64,000 nt of DNA from a bacterium YEK0313 (GCA_000751295.2 CCMO02000001.1:4182615-4246614), one strand, 5' to 3'. Counted from the stretch's first letter, positions 1 through 8,558 are shown. Numbers and translations: made by a program. Notes: generated from the sequence alone by a model not told the origin.

Positions 1-552
1 CCGGATCGCGCCGAAATCGAACCGCGCGGCATTGCCGGCATCCTGGGCGACACCTTCATCCTGGAGAGCGACCGTCTCGGCGTCGTGCCCTACCGCCTGG
101 CCGGCTCGCGGGTCTGCGCCATTTTCGGACAGGAGATGAAGGGCCAGTCGTTCCTCGGCCATTTCACCGGACAGGACCGTGCCAAGGTGGCGCAGGGCCT
201 GGCCGACGCCAATGCCGCGCCGACGGGCCTCCTGATCGCCGCCGAGGGCGTCAGCGCCGCCGGCGAGACGGTGCCGCTCGAGCTCGTCATCCTGCCGCTC
301 GCCCATCGGGGCCGGATCGGCGCGCGCATGATCGGCGTCGTTTCCAGCGCCGAGACGCCCTATTGGATCGGCCGCGACGAGATCACCGAGCTGCGGCTCG
401 TCCATATCAAGCTGATCTGGCCGAACTGGCAGAACAACCGCCAGGCGGCGGAGCCGCGGGCCGCCGTGGCCCATGCGGCGCCCTCGCCCATGGCGGCGAT
501 CTTCCCGTCCCGTCCGTCGCTGCGCGTAATCGAAGGCGGCCGCACGGCCTGA
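1..552 (+). CDS. PAS domain protein (PAS_5-like), 5' truncated by window
   Basis: The frame is open from base 1 to a TGA at 550-552, so the gene starts outside the window; a GTG at 85 is only an internal codon. The visible residues resemble the alphaproteobacterial PAS_5 (DUF1150-neighbour type) sensor family: a core with RLAGSRVCAIFG followed by GQEMKGQSFLGHF, then the strand-rich region with LVILPLAHRG and MIGVVSS. Such proteins are cytosolic, single PAS domains of about 200 residues whose ligand and partner are mostly unknown. A Pro/Ala-rich tail ends in LRVIEGGRTA. It is followed 43 bp later by a PilZ protein in the same direction, a pairing often seen in these genomes. The family assignment is from remembered pattern; the function is not known. 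Confidence 0.7.
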   Translation, partial: PDRAEIEPRGIAGILGDTFILESDRLGVVPYRLAGSRVCAIFGQEMKGQSFLGHFTGQDRAKVAQGLADANAAPTGLLIAAEGVSAAGETVPLELVILPLAHRGRIGARMIGVVSSAETPYWIGRDEITELRLVHIKLIWPNWQNNRQAAEPRAAVAHAAPSPMAAIFPSRPSLRVIEGGRTA

Positions 553-595
553 TTGCCGCCAGATTGATGCGCCGAGGCAACGCTGCGTTAACGAC

Positions 596-1297
596 ATGGC
601 CCTAATGTCCGGAGAGGCCGTCGACCATCCCCGGAACATGCCAGCACTGCCCAAAGTCCTGACCCTTGCTTCGGGCGAAGAAAGCCGCCGCTTTCAGCGC
701 GTGCGCGTCGACGTGCTCGGCCGGTTCATGCTGAGCGACCGGCGCGAGTTTCCGTGCCAGGCCATCGACATGTCGCCGGGCGGCGCCCAGATCGTCGCGC
801 CCGTCGTCGGCAAGCTCGGCGAGCGGGTCGTGGCCTATCTCGATCATGTCGGCCGCATCGAAGGCATGATCGTGCGGGTCACCCCGACCGGCTTCAGCAT
901 GACGATCGAAGCCTCCGCGCGCAAACGCGACAAGCTCGCCGACCAGCTCACCTGGCTTGCCAACCGGCACATTCTGGGACTGCCGGAGGATCGCCGCCAC
1001 GAGCGCGTGGTGCCGACCAATCCGTTCACCACCGTCACCATGCCGTCGGGCGAAAAGCTCCCCGTCCGCGTCATCGACATCTCGCTGTCGGGTGCGGCGG
1101 TTGCCGGCGCCTCGGGCGTCAAGATCGGCGATGTCGTGCAGGTGTCCCGCACCATGGGGCGGGTCGTGCGCATGCTCGACAAGGGGTTCGCCGTGGAGTT
1201 TTCCGGCCAGCAGCCGATCGAGACCATCCTGCAGCTCGCGCGCGAGCTGGGTGCGGATGTCGGCCGGCCCCAGGACGACCTGGTGGCGCTGCGCTGA
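596..1297 (+). CDS. tandem PilZ-domain protein (c-di-GMP binding candidate)
   Basis: This is a 233-residue soluble protein with two PilZ-like halves. The first begins around residue 32 with RRFQRVRVDV, an RxxxR-type c-di-GMP motif, followed by the D/NxSxxG-type turn DMSPGG near residue 60. The second begins around residue 135 with RRHERVVP and has DISLSG near residue 162. PilZ proteins bind cyclic di-GMP and control motility, envelope or polysaccharide functions by protein contact. The first half keeps the key residues best; in the second the Arg pair is looser, so it may be structural. No ribosome site is obvious before ATG 596; ATG 605 is an alternative start. No membrane segment is visible. 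Confidence 0.85.
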   Translation: MALMSGEAVDHPRNMPALPKVLTLASGEESRRFQRVRVDVLGRFMLSDRREFPCQAIDMSPGGAQIVAPVVGKLGERVVAYLDHVGRIEGMIVRVTPTGFSMTIEASARKRDKLADQLTWLANRHILGLPEDRRHERVVPTNPFTTVTMPSGEKLPVRVIDISLSGAAVAGASGVKIGDVVQVSRTMGRVVRMLDKGFAVEFSGQQPIETILQLARELGADVGRPQDDLVALR

Positions 1298-1632
1298 CTG
1301 CTGCCGTCCACTTTCCGCCACATGCGGAACCCGTCGTTCCGGGCGTGCTGAACGAAAGCTGAAGACAACCGCTCCATTGCCGCCGGGCCGCTTAACCGCA
1401 GCCGCCGCCGCGCTGCCGGCTACGCCGCGTGGCTGCCCCCGAAATCCGGCGCTGCACTGACACTGCCGGCCGCAATGGCACCAGACGGCATTTTCACCGC
1501 ATTCCATCGTCTGAATCCACGCCGCGTTAAACTGAACGAAGCCTCACCGGAACACCTCGCCTTTCACCGTTTCGCTTCAGCCCGCCGCAAAGCCGGCCTG
1601 CCATCGTGCCGCCATCGACGGAGGGACACGCG
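1298..1632. other. non-coding gap between PilZ gene and BTLCP gene
   Basis: About 335 bp with no convincing gene. A ribosome-binding site for the next gene (GGAGGG, 1619-1624) lies at its right end. No hairpin with a T tract and no promoter I would defend was seen. Confidence 0.6.
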
Positions 1633-2259
1633 ATGCCGGGCCGGTGGACGACGGTGTTGGGAGGTTGCGCGCTGGCGCTGGCGATCATCGCCGTGCCGGG
1701 CGGCGCAGGCTCGCGCGCGGCCGGCCAGCCTCCGGCGGCGCTCACCGAAGCCGGCGAGACCAGCGTGCCGATCGGCTGGACCCAGTTCTGCGCGCATTTT
1801 CCCGAGGACTGCCGGTCACGGCCGGCCCGCATCGAGACGCTCGCGCTGGCACGGGCGGCGTGGGGACAGCTCACCAGCATCAACGCCCATGTCAACGCTG
1901 CCATCGAGCCGGTCACCGACATGGAGCAATATGGCCAGGAGGAGGTCTGGACCTATCCTCTGTCGGGCCGCGGCGACTGCGAGGACTATGTCCTGCTGAA
2001 GAAGCAGATGCTGGTCCGCGCCGGTCTGCCGGCCAGCGCGCTCCTGATCACCGTCGTTCGCGACCGCAAGGGCGAAGGTCATGCCATCCTCACCGTCAGG
2101 ACCGACCGCGGCGACTATGTGCTCGACAACGAGACCGACGACATCCGGCTCTGGCATGAGACCGGCTATCGCTTCGTCAAGCGTCAGTCGCGCGAGGATC
2201 CCAACCGCTGGGTGACCATCGGCCCGGCCTCGGCCCCGGCCGCCGTCGCCTCGCAATAA
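1633..2259 (+). CDS. secreted bacterial transglutaminase-like cysteine peptidase (BTLCP)
   Basis: The start at ATG 1633 is chosen because GGAGGG lies 8 bp upstream and a signal peptide follows at once (GRWTTVLGG then a hydrophobic run ending near AGSRAAG). The mature part is a BTLCP-family domain: WTQFCAHFPEDC near the N-terminus, a catalytic-type Cys in GRGDCEDY, and a His in GEGHAILTV followed by the Asp-containing YVLDN. This Cys-His-Asp order is the transglutaminase-fold triad. Family members are periplasmic; relatives such as LapG cleave adhesins under c-di-GMP control, but this branch has no assigned substrate. The neighbouring PilZ gene makes a c-di-GMP link possible but unproven. The length of 208 residues is normal for the family. 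Confidence 0.88.
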   Translation: MPGRWTTVLGGCALALAIIAVPGGAGSRAAGQPPAALTEAGETSVPIGWTQFCAHFPEDCRSRPARIETLALARAAWGQLTSINAHVNAAIEPVTDMEQYGQEEVWTYPLSGRGDCEDYVLLKKQMLVRAGLPASALLITVVRDRKGEGHAILTVRTDRGDYVLDNETDDIRLWHETGYRFVKRQSREDPNRWVTIGPASAPAAVASQ

Positions 2260-2325
2260 GGAATGCCATGGCGCGGCCGATGGATCCGCGCTTTGGCAGT
2301 GATGCTTCAAAAGTGGCGAGCGTTC

Positions 2326-2392
2326 CGACAGCTTCGCTGTTGTTTGCCCAAAACGGTTTCAGGAGATCGCAGTCCCGACAGCCCCGCTGTCG
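2326..2392. repeat. two near-identical short hairpins after the BTLCP gene
   Basis: CGACAGC-ttc-GCTGTTG (2326-2342) and CGACAGC-ccc-GCTGTCG (2376-2392) are 7-bp hairpins spaced 50 bp apart in the gap between converging genes. They may act in transcript 3' ends, but neither is followed by a good T tract. Confidence 0.4.
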
Positions 2393-2496
2393 CCCACCAC
2401 GGTTCGACGATTCGCGGCCCCGGTCATATCCCACCCCTCCCCGTCCCCGACCGGGCCCGCGATCGACGGCCGGTGCCTCAGAACGAGGGCCGGCCG

Positions 2497-3099
2497 TCAC
2501 CCTTTCGCCGCCCAGGCCACGGCCTGGTCGAGCCGATCGTTGCCCCAGAACAGCTCGCCGTCGGCGGTGACGAAGCTGGGCGCGCCGAAAATGCCGGCGG
2601 CCTTGGCCGTCTCGACGGTGGCGCGCAGCTCGCGCTTCACGGCGTCGCCGCCGGCCGCCACCAGAAGCGGCGCGGGTTCGATGCCTTCGGCCTTCAGGAC
2701 CTGGCCGAGCACGGTGGCATCGCTGATATCGGCGCCTTCGCCGAACGACGCCCGGTAGACGCCGCGTGAAAAGGCCGCGCGGCGACCGTCGTCGGGCAGC
2801 GCCGTCGCGACCCGCGCCGCCAGGAGGCTGTTGGCGGGAAACGGCTCCGGCATGCGGAACGGCAGGCCGTGCGCCGCCATGGTCCGCTCGAGGTCCCGGC
2901 GCATGTAGCGCCCCTTGGCCGGCTGGATGTTGAACGGCGAGGTGGTGAGGCCGAGCTCGGCGAAGATCGGGCCGAGCAGGAACGGGCGCCAGCGCACGGC
3001 GACGCCGGCCTTTTCGGCGATGTCGGCAAGGCGCATGGCCGCCGGATAGGAATAGGTGGAAGCGAACTCGTAATAGAAATCGAGTGCTGGCGCCGCCAT
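2497..3099 (-). CDS. 2-hydroxychromene-2-carboxylate isomerase family protein (DsbA-like)
   Basis: A 200-residue thioredoxin-fold protein of the kappa-GST/HCCA isomerase family. It shows the N-terminal strand LDFYYEFASTYSYPA with the Ser that replaces the redox Cys, the central WRPFLLGPIF, and the C-terminal GIFGAPSFV with a cis-Pro turn plus FWGNDRLD. Characterised members use glutathione to isomerise 2-hydroxychromene-2-carboxylate in naphthalene breakdown, but most chromosomal copies have unknown substrates. It starts 3 bp after the stop of the carbonic-anhydrase-like gene and is almost surely co-transcribed with it. No naphthalene genes are nearby, so the name should be read as a family label. 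Confidence 0.85.
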   Translation of the reverse strand: MAAPALDFYYEFASTYSYPAAMRLADIAEKAGVAVRWRPFLLGPIFAELGLTTSPFNIQPAKGRYMRRDLERTMAAHGLPFRMPEPFPANSLLAARVATALPDDGRRAAFSRGVYRASFGEGADISDATVLGQVLKAEGIEPAPLLVAAGGDAVKRELRATVETAKAAGIFGAPSFVTADGELFWGNDRLDQAVAWAAKG

Positions 3100-3102
3100 C
3101 GT

Positions 3103-3633
3103 TCAGCCCACCACCTTCAGCTGGCCCTTGAACCGGGCGGCGTTCTCCACATAGTGCGCCGCCGTCTGCTTCAGCCGCGCCACAGCGGCATCGTCCAGCG
3201 TGCGAACGGCCCGGGCCGGCGAGCCGACGATCAGCGAATTGTCCGGAAATTCCTTGCCCTCGGTCACCAGGGCGCTGGCGCCGACGAGGCAGTTCCTGCC
3301 GATCTTCGCGCCGTTCAGGACGGTCGCGCCCATGCCGATCAGGCTGTTCGCCCCGATCGTGCAGCCGTGCAGGATCGCCTTGTGCCCCACCGTGCAGTCC
3401 GGGCCGATGACCATGGGATAGCCCATGTCGGTGTGCAGCACGCACATTTCCTGGATGTTGGTGCGCTCGCCGATCTCGATCCATTCGTTGTCGCCGCGCA
3501 GCACGGCGCCGAACCAGATGCCGACATCGGCCTTGAGCCTCACCCGCCCGATGACGTGGGCGTCCGGCGCGACGAAGAAGCGCTCCCCGGCGGGCAGTTC
3601 CGGCACGGTGCCGTCGAGCGAATAGATGGGCAT
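3103..3633 (-). CDS. gamma-carbonic anhydrase family protein
   Basis: A 176-residue left-handed beta-helix protein built of hexapeptide turns (for example VIGRVRLKADVGIWFGAVL, then IGPDCTVGHKAILHG). It carries the conserved RGDN and the three metal-ligand histidines expected of the gamma-CA family: one in VLHTD and two in GHKAILHG. Family enzymes hydrate CO2 as Zn/Fe trimers; many bacterial versions (PaaY/YrdA type) are weak or act as thioesterases. It is first in a two-gene leftward operon with the HCCA-isomerase-like gene. Which activity it has cannot be told from sequence. Confidence 0.88.
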   Translation of the reverse strand: MPIYSLDGTVPELPAGERFFVAPDAHVIGRVRLKADVGIWFGAVLRGDNEWIEIGERTNIQEMCVLHTDMGYPMVIGPDCTVGHKAILHGCTIGANSLIGMGATVLNGAKIGRNCLVGASALVTEGKEFPDNSLIVGSPARAVRTLDDAAVARLKQTAAHYVENAARFKGQLKVVG

Positions 3634-3703
3634 GGGGCTCCTCCAAGGTGTTGGACGAGCTATGCCATGCCGACCGGACGAATAGAAGGCGCCGAAGGAC
3701 CGA

Positions 3704-4024
3704 TCAGAGCCCGGCGGTAACCAGCACCATCGAGACGACGCGCCCCGACATCAGGCTCCAGACGCCGGCGATCAGCGTCGCGAGGAAAACGAACTCGAAG
3801 CGGCGGTTGTGAATGCGCCGGCCCCGGATCGTGTTGCGCATGATGATGGCGGGCGCCGCGAAGGCGAGGAACGGTACGGCGAGCACGCCGCCGACGCCGC
3901 CCGTCTGCAGCAGGCGGAAGCTGGCGGGTTTTTCGGCGAGCGCCCGGTAGAGCGCCGCGAACAGCCCGGCCACGGCAAAGCCCAGCATGAGCGAATGGAG
4001 GAGCTGCAGCGACGACGGCGACAT
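3704..4024 (-). CDS. small three-helix membrane protein (possibly DUF6949)
   Basis: A 106-residue protein with three hydrophobic stretches (about residues 6-27, 42-62 and 81-104) separated by short polar loops, one containing RNTIRGRRIHNRRFE. This predicts an inner-membrane protein. I recall similar Hyphomicrobiales proteins filed as DUF6949, but I am not certain of the number. It stands alone, leftward, between the carbonic anhydrase operon and the DUF3126 gene. No catalytic motif is visible. Confidence 0.6.
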   Translation of the reverse strand: MSPSSLQLLHSLMLGFAVAGLFAALYRALAEKPASFRLLQTGGVGGVLAVPFLAFAAPAIIMRNTIRGRRIHNRRFEFVFLATLIAGVWSLMSGRVVSMVLVTAGL

Positions 4025-4147
4025 GACGCGGTACTCGGCACACGAGCGGGGCGGCGGAAGGCGCCGCCCCGGTTCGGTACAATTGCTACCGCGCCGTTAG
4101 GCTTTTGTTAAGGATCCCGGCCGAGTTCCTGAAGGAACGGTTAACGC

Positions 4148-4360
4148 TCACTCCTCGAGGTCGATGTCCAGGATCGAGATCGTCACCGTATACGAGGTCT
4201 CGCCATCCTCGACGTCCTTGTAGAGCGTGCCGATCTGCTCGTCGCCGAGATTGACCTCGATCATTTCGCGCCGCCGCGGATTGGGCGTCAGCTTGATGGT
4301 CGTGTTGCCGAACTTGCGGCGCAGGTAGTCCTGCAACTTGGCGATTTCCTGCTTGTCCAC
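4148..4360 (-). CDS. DUF3126 family small protein
   Basis: A 70-residue acidic protein. The GTG at 4360 is chosen as start because GGAGG lies 7 bases upstream on the minus strand and the length then fits this short alphaproteobacterial family; the frame is open further upstream but without homologous sequence. Conserved core: DKQEIAKLQDYLRRKFGN, then VNLGDEQIGTLYKDVEDGE and an acidic end. The function is unknown. It is encoded just before cysE in the same orientation, but the 140-bp gap suggests separate transcription. Confidence 0.82.
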   Translation of the reverse strand: MDKQEIAKLQDYLRRKFGNTTIKLTPNPRRREMIEVNLGDEQIGTLYKDVEDGETSYTVTISILDIDLEE

Positions 4361-4502
4361 GGTGCGGCCTCCGGTGTTGCAAGACATGGCCCCGGCGGCG
4401 CCCTGGTCGGGCCGGCCACCAAATGCGAGGCACGTCGGATCAAGATCGCCGTGTGCCATGGCTACCGGGCGCAGTCAAAGGCGGAACTCTCGCCCGCCCC
4501 GG

Positions 4503-5333
4503 CTATCCCCCGGCGATCATCTGATCCATGCTGCGCGAGGGCTCCGCGCAGCCGGCCTCGCCGACGATGCGCGCCGGCACGCCGGCCACCGTCTTGCACG
4601 GCGGGACCGGCGCCAGCACCACCGAGCCCGAGGCGATGCGCGAATGGTGGCCGATCGCGATATTGCCGAGCACCTTCGCGCCGGCGCCGATCATGACGCC
4701 GCGGCCGATCTTCGGGTGACGATCGCCGGTCTCCTTGCCGGTGCCGCCGAGCGTCACGTCCTGCAGGATCGACACGTCGTCCTCGACCACCGCCGTCGCG
4801 CCGACCACGAGGCCGGTCGCGTGGTCGAGGAAGATGCCGCGGCCGATGCGCGCCGCCGGATGGACGTCGGTCTGGAAGACGGCGGAGGATCGGCTTTGCA
4901 GATAGAGCGCGAAATCCTTCCGTCCGGTCGTCCACAGCCAGTGCGCGAGCCGGTGGCTCTGGATGGCGTGGAAACCCTTGAAATAGAGCAGCGGCTCGAG
5001 CGCGCGTTCGGTCGCGGGATCCCGGTCGACCACGGCCATGATGTCGGCGCGCATCGCGGTGCCCATCTCGTTGGACTGACCGAGGGCATCGTGAAAGGCC
5101 TGGCGGATGATCGCCATCGGCACGTCGGCATGATCGAGCCGGCTGGCGACGCGCGCCGCCACCGCCTCTTCGAGGGAATGCTGCGAGGAGACGGAACCGA
5201 ACAGGAAGGTGGCGAGCGCCGGCTCGCGCTCTGCCGCCGCGGCCGCCTCCGCCCGGATGCGATGCCAGACAGGGTCGACCGTCTCCAGCCCCTGCGCGCG
5301 CTGGCGGTGGTCCGAACGAAAGCCTGCTGACAT
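4503..5333 (-). CDS. cysE: serine O-acetyltransferase
   Basis: Transfers acetyl from acetyl-CoA to L-serine, the first committed step of cysteine synthesis; cytosolic hexamer. The N-terminal alpha-helical SATase domain (DPVWHRIRAEAAA..., LEPLLYFKGFHAIQSHRLAH) is followed by the hexapeptide left-handed helix (VHPAARIGRGIFLDHATGLVVG, VTLGGTGK, RHPKIGRGVMIGAGAKVLG). The catalytic His/Asp pair of SATases is covered by HRLAH and LDHATG. Two adjacent ATGs (5336, 5333) follow AGGAGG; the second has the better spacing, giving 276 residues. The C-terminal tail ends near DQMIAGG, so the terminal Ile used to dock on cysteine synthase is not clear. A lone gene with no cys neighbours. Confidence 0.93.
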   Translation of the reverse strand: MSAGFRSDHRQRAQGLETVDPVWHRIRAEAAAAAEREPALATFLFGSVSSQHSLEEAVAARVASRLDHADVPMAIIRQAFHDALGQSNEMGTAMRADIMAVVDRDPATERALEPLLYFKGFHAIQSHRLAHWLWTTGRKDFALYLQSRSSAVFQTDVHPAARIGRGIFLDHATGLVVGATAVVEDDVSILQDVTLGGTGKETGDRHPKIGRGVMIGAGAKVLGNIAIGHHSRIASGSVVLAPVPPCKTVAGVPARIVGEAGCAEPSRSMDQMIAGG

Positions 5334-5580
5334 CATCGCCTCCTGTCGTACGGCGCCCGCGACAGGGGTCGGCGCCATCCGGCGGCAGGATCAGGTCCTG
5401 CTGCGCCGCACATATCACAGGTCAAGGACTTGGTGGGAAGACGCTGAATCGGAATGGCAGCCGGCGCTGCCATCGGGGCCGCGCGGCCTGAATCGGAATC
5501 AGAACCTGAGCCGACAACACCAATCGCCTGATTTTGATGAAGAATCGGCAGATCACGGCCAATCCATCCTCGCAGCCGGG

Positions 5581-6435
5581 TCAGCCGAGAAATGCCAGGA
5601 TCGCCTCGGCGAAAGCATCGTTGCGATCGCCCGCCACCATATGGCTGGCGCCGCCGACGTCGACGAAACGCGCATGCGGCACCAGGGCGAGAAAAGCCTC
5701 GGCATGTTCGGGCGTGACGATTTCCGAGCCGGCACCGCGCACCAGCAAGGTCGGGACGGCCAGCCGGGCGGCCGCGGCCTCGAGCCCCGACAGCAGTGCC
5801 TCGCCCTCGGCATTGACGCTGCGCGGTCCGTCCCAGAACCGCGGATCCCAGTGCCAGTACCAGCGCCCGTCGGCGCGCTGGCGCAGGTTCTTGCGCAGCC
5901 CCTCCACGGAGGGCGGACGCTTGCGATGTGGCAGGTAGGCCGCGACCTGCTCGGCCGCCTCCTCGATCGTGGCGAAGCCGTCGCGTGCCCTCGCGGTCAT
6001 GAAGCGCTGCACCTGGGCGACGCCGCTCCGTTCCATGCGCGGCGTGATGTCGACGAGCACCAGGGCGGCGAAGCAGTCCGTTTCGCCGAGCGCATGGAGC
6101 GAGGCTAGCCCGCCGAGCGATGCACCGATGGCGACCGGCCTCGCCCCGAAACGCTGCTCGATCTGGCGGCCGAGCGCGACCGCGTCGCGGCCATAGTCGC
6201 TGAACGAATAGGCGCCGCTGTCGACCCAGGCGCTGTCGCCATGTCCGCGCTGATCGACCGGGATGGCCGTGAAGCCGCGTTCGGCAAGCCGGCGCGCCGT
6301 CGCCCGCCAGGCATGCCGTGTCTGGCCGCCGCCGTGCAGCAGCAGCGCGCTGCGCGCGCCCTGGCCATAGACATCGCCTTCGAGGCGATTGTCGTCGGCG
6401 CCGGTGAAGCGGACGTGCCGCGGTTGCACGGACAT
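5581..6435 (-). CDS. alpha/beta hydrolase
   Basis: A 284-residue alpha/beta-hydrolase. The oxyanion region is LLLHGGGQTRHAW, with the strand-4 motif DQRGHGDS. The nucleophile elbow is the Ser in GASLGGLA, the acid is probably the Glu/Asp near LLVRGAGSEIV, and the base is the His in GGASHMVAGD. The start at 6435 lies 11 bp after the stop of another alpha/beta hydrolase (6447), so the two form a leftward operon. Substrate unknown; peroxidase/esterase-type members look similar. Confidence 0.85.
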   Translation of the reverse strand: MSVQPRHVRFTGADDNRLEGDVYGQGARSALLLHGGGQTRHAWRATARRLAERGFTAIPVDQRGHGDSAWVDSGAYSFSDYGRDAVALGRQIEQRFGARPVAIGASLGGLASLHALGETDCFAALVLVDITPRMERSGVAQVQRFMTARARDGFATIEEAAEQVAAYLPHRKRPPSVEGLRKNLRQRADGRWYWHWDPRFWDGPRSVNAEGEALLSGLEAAAARLAVPTLLVRGAGSEIVTPEHAEAFLALVPHARFVDVGGASHMVAGDRNDAFAEAILAFLG

Positions 6436-6446
6436 GGCGCGGGCCG

Positions 6447-7226
6447 TCAGGGCCGGCGGCCGAGGAAACCGACGACGCCGGCCTTGAAGATCTTGTCGCC
6501 GACCGCCGGCATATGGTCGCGGTCGGGGATGTCGAGCGCCTCTCCCCGGGGGATCAGGGCCGCCAGCGGTGCCGGCGGGCCGGCGATCTTGTCCTTGGTG
6601 CCGACGGCGACGAGCGTCGGACACTGGATCTCGCCGGCCTCCTCCGCGGTCATTTCGTTGCGCGAGCCGCGGATACAGGCGGCGAGAGCGTTCCGGTCGG
6701 CGCGGGTCTGGTTGGCGAAGGCGCGGAACATGCGGCCCTGCGGGTCGGTGATCTCCTCCAGCGAGGGCGCCAGCAGCGCATCCGCAATGGTCTCCGGCAG
6801 GCCGACGCCCTCGACGAGATGGATGCCGAGCCCGCCGAGAACCGCCGAACGCACCCGGTCCGGATGGCGCTGGGCGAGGAAGGCCGTGATCCGCGCGCCC
6901 ATCGAGTAGCCGAGCACGTCGGCCCGGTCGAGACCGAGATGATCGAGCAGCCGGCGGGCGTCTTCGGCCATGATGCGGGTATGGTAGGCTGCCGGCTCGT
7001 AGAGCTTCTCGGAGGCACCGTGGCCGCGATTGTCGAGCGCGATGACGCGCCGGCCGGCCTTGGTCAAGGTCTCAACCCAGCCGGGATAGACCCAGTTGAT
7101 ATGGGCGGTGGAGGCAAAACCGTGAATGCAGAGGATCGGTTCGCCCTCGCCGACGTCGAAATAGGCGATGGAAACGCCGTCTGACGAGAAGGTCTGGAGC
7201 GGAATGGGCGCTGGCATACTGGGCAT
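6447..7226 (-). CDS. alpha/beta hydrolase, promoter side cut by IS481 element
   Basis: A 259-residue alpha/beta-hydrolase: LCIHGFAST (oxyanion), LDNRGHGAS, nucleophile Ser in GYSMGARI, acid in VGTKDKIAG, base His in PDRDHMPAV. The resemblance is to the 3-oxoadipate enol-lactonase/haloperoxidase branch; substrate unknown. Start ATG 7226 (ATG 7217 also possible). The IS481 element begins at 7240, so only 13 native bases remain upstream of the start codon. The original divergent promoter shared with bglX is therefore now separated from this gene, which may depend on transcription out of the IS or be silent. Confidence 0.82.
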   Translation of the reverse strand: MPSMPAPIPLQTFSSDGVSIAYFDVGEGEPILCIHGFASTAHINWVYPGWVETLTKAGRRVIALDNRGHGASEKLYEPAAYHTRIMAEDARRLLDHLGLDRADVLGYSMGARITAFLAQRHPDRVRSAVLGGLGIHLVEGVGLPETIADALLAPSLEEITDPQGRMFRAFANQTRADRNALAACIRGSRNEMTAEEAGEIQCPTLVAVGTKDKIAGPPAPLAALIPRGEALDIPDRDHMPAVGDKIFKAGVVGFLGRRP

Positions 7227-7239
7227 GCTGTCTTCTAGC

Positions 7240-8265
7240 TGTGGAGTCCGAGGAGGTTGTTCATCGCCCGTGAGAGCCCGAAGGTGGTCGTTGCGACACG
7301 AAGCACCGCAGGGCACGAGGATGAACAACCCGCACAAGAATGCGCGAACGACGCCGCTTGGTCGAGCGGAGATGATCCGGCGGATCGTAGGAGACGGCCG
7401 GCCTGTCGGCGAAGTGGCGGCCGGCTTCGGGGTCAGCGAGCGAACCGCCCGCAAATGGCTGTCGCGATGGCGGAGCGATGGAGAAGCCGGGCTGCAGAAC
7501 CGCTCGTCCCGGCCCCATGCGTCCCGATCGGCGACGAGCGCGTTCTGGCCCGGGCTGGCGGCCAAGCTGCGCCGCGAGTACCGGTTGACGGGTGAGGAGA
7601 TTGCGTCCCGCCTCGGACTGGCGCGATCGACGGTTGCCGGCTGGCTGACGCGGATGGGGCTCGGCCGGCTGTCCGCGCTTGATCCGAAGGAGCCGGTGCG
7701 GCGCTATCAACGCGAGCGTCCCGGCGAGTTGCTTCATCTCGACATCAAGCGGCTGGCCCGCTTTGAAGGCGTCGGCCACCGCATCACCGGCAACCGGCGT
7801 GGCGCCAGCCAGGGGCTTGGCTACGACTTCCTGCATGTCGCCATCGACGATGCGACCCGGCTCGCCTATGTCGAGGTGCTGCCCGACGAGCGGCGGTGGT
7901 CGACCACCGGGTTCCTCGTGCGGGCGCTGCGCTGGTTCAAGGAGCGGGGCGTCAGCGTGCAAAGAGTGATGACCGACAACGGCTCGGGATACATCGCCAG
8001 GCTCTTCCGCAAAGCGTTGAGGATGCTCGCCATCCGGCACATCCGCACCCGACCCTACACCCCGAAGACGAACGGCAAGGCAGAGCGCTTCATTCAGACC
8101 ATGCTCAGGGAATGGGCCTATGCCATCCCGTTCCCCTCGTCCGCCCGCAGGACCGCAGATCTCACGCGATGGCTGGCCTGGTACAACCAGCACCGGCCGC
8201 ATGCTAGCCTCGCACGACGATCACCGGCTCAAGCTCTCGCCGGAACAACCTGACCAGAACTCACA
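7240..8265 (+). mobile_element. IS481-family insertion sequence, copy 1
   Basis: A 1026-bp element with ends TGTGGAGTCC (left) and, as reverse complement, TGTGAGTTCT (right). Both inner ends carry AGGTTGTTC. It is flanked by the 6-bp direct repeat TCTAGC (7234-7239 and 8266-8271). That fits the NCTAGN target preference and 6-bp duplication known for Bordetella IS481, as does the TGTG...AGGTTGT terminal pattern. It carries one transposase gene. It lies between the hydrolase start and bglX. It differs from copy 2 by a single silent base seen by eye (T at 7730, C at 9049). Confidence 0.93.
7321..8253 (+). CDS. IS481-family DDE transposase, copy 1
   Basis: A 310-residue transposase with an N-terminal winged-helix/HTH (GEVAAGFGVSERTARKWLSRW) and a second HTH (EEIASRLGLARSTVAGWL). 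The integrase-core triad is D141 (LHLDIK), D219 (MTDNGSG) and E255 (GKAERF); the 35-residue D-to-E spacing is the DD35E signature. It catalyses cut or copy transposition of its own element. The ATG at 7321 is preceded by a weak purine-rich stretch (ACGAGG). It appears intact, so it may be active. Confidence 0.93.
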   Translation: MNNPHKNARTTPLGRAEMIRRIVGDGRPVGEVAAGFGVSERTARKWLSRWRSDGEAGLQNRSSRPHASRSATSAFWPGLAAKLRREYRLTGEEIASRLGLARSTVAGWLTRMGLGRLSALDPKEPVRRYQRERPGELLHLDIKRLARFEGVGHRITGNRRGASQGLGYDFLHVAIDDATRLAYVEVLPDERRWSTTGFLVRALRWFKERGVSVQRVMTDNGSGYIARLFRKALRMLAIRHIRTRPYTPKTNGKAERFIQTMLREWAYAIPFPSSARRTADLTRWLAWYNQHRPHASLARRSPAQALAGTT

Positions 8266-8386
8266 TCTAGCCGCCCGCCGCCGCAGCGAAAAGGCCCTGT
8301 TTCGGTGCGGTGACCTGCCGGGATGACAGACCGGCGATCCCGCGCTACCCATGCCCGATTGCGTCCTGGGAGCGCCAACGAAGCTC

Positions 8387-8558
8387 ATGTCTCGCCTTTT
8401 CCTGCCCGCCCTTGCCCTCGCCACGCTGGCCTTCTCCCTGGCGGGCCCGGCCCAAGGCCAGAACCGAAGCGCCCAGAACCAGCCCTCCCAGCCCGCCGCC
8501 GCCCAGGCCCAGAACGCCATGACCTGGCGCAGCGGTCCGGAGGCGGCCGAGATCGAGC
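8387..8558 (+). pseudogene. truncated bglX 5' fragment, cut by second IS481 copy
   Basis: Identical to the first 57 codons of the intact beta-glucosidase gene downstream: signal peptide starting MSRLFLPALALATLAFS, then the NQPSQPAAAQAQN linker. It stops being homologous at 8558, where the second IS481 begins after TCGAGC. The frame continues into IS sequence and encodes no enzyme. It could still yield an exported peptide, since the native upstream region is duplicated with it. Confidence 0.9.

Larger units (their letters stand above)
7240..8558 (+). repeat. 1319-bp tandem duplication, first unit
   Basis: Contains IS481 copy 1 (7240-8265) plus 293 bp of the bglX upstream region and its 5' codons (8266-8558). 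It is repeated at 8559-9877 with one base difference noticed. The unit starts exactly at the IS left terminus. Confidence 0.93.

Noticed and set aside
2497..3099. Naphthalene degradation role for the HCCA-isomerase-like gene
   Set aside because: No other naphthalene or PAH genes are close, and the family is widespread with unknown substrates.
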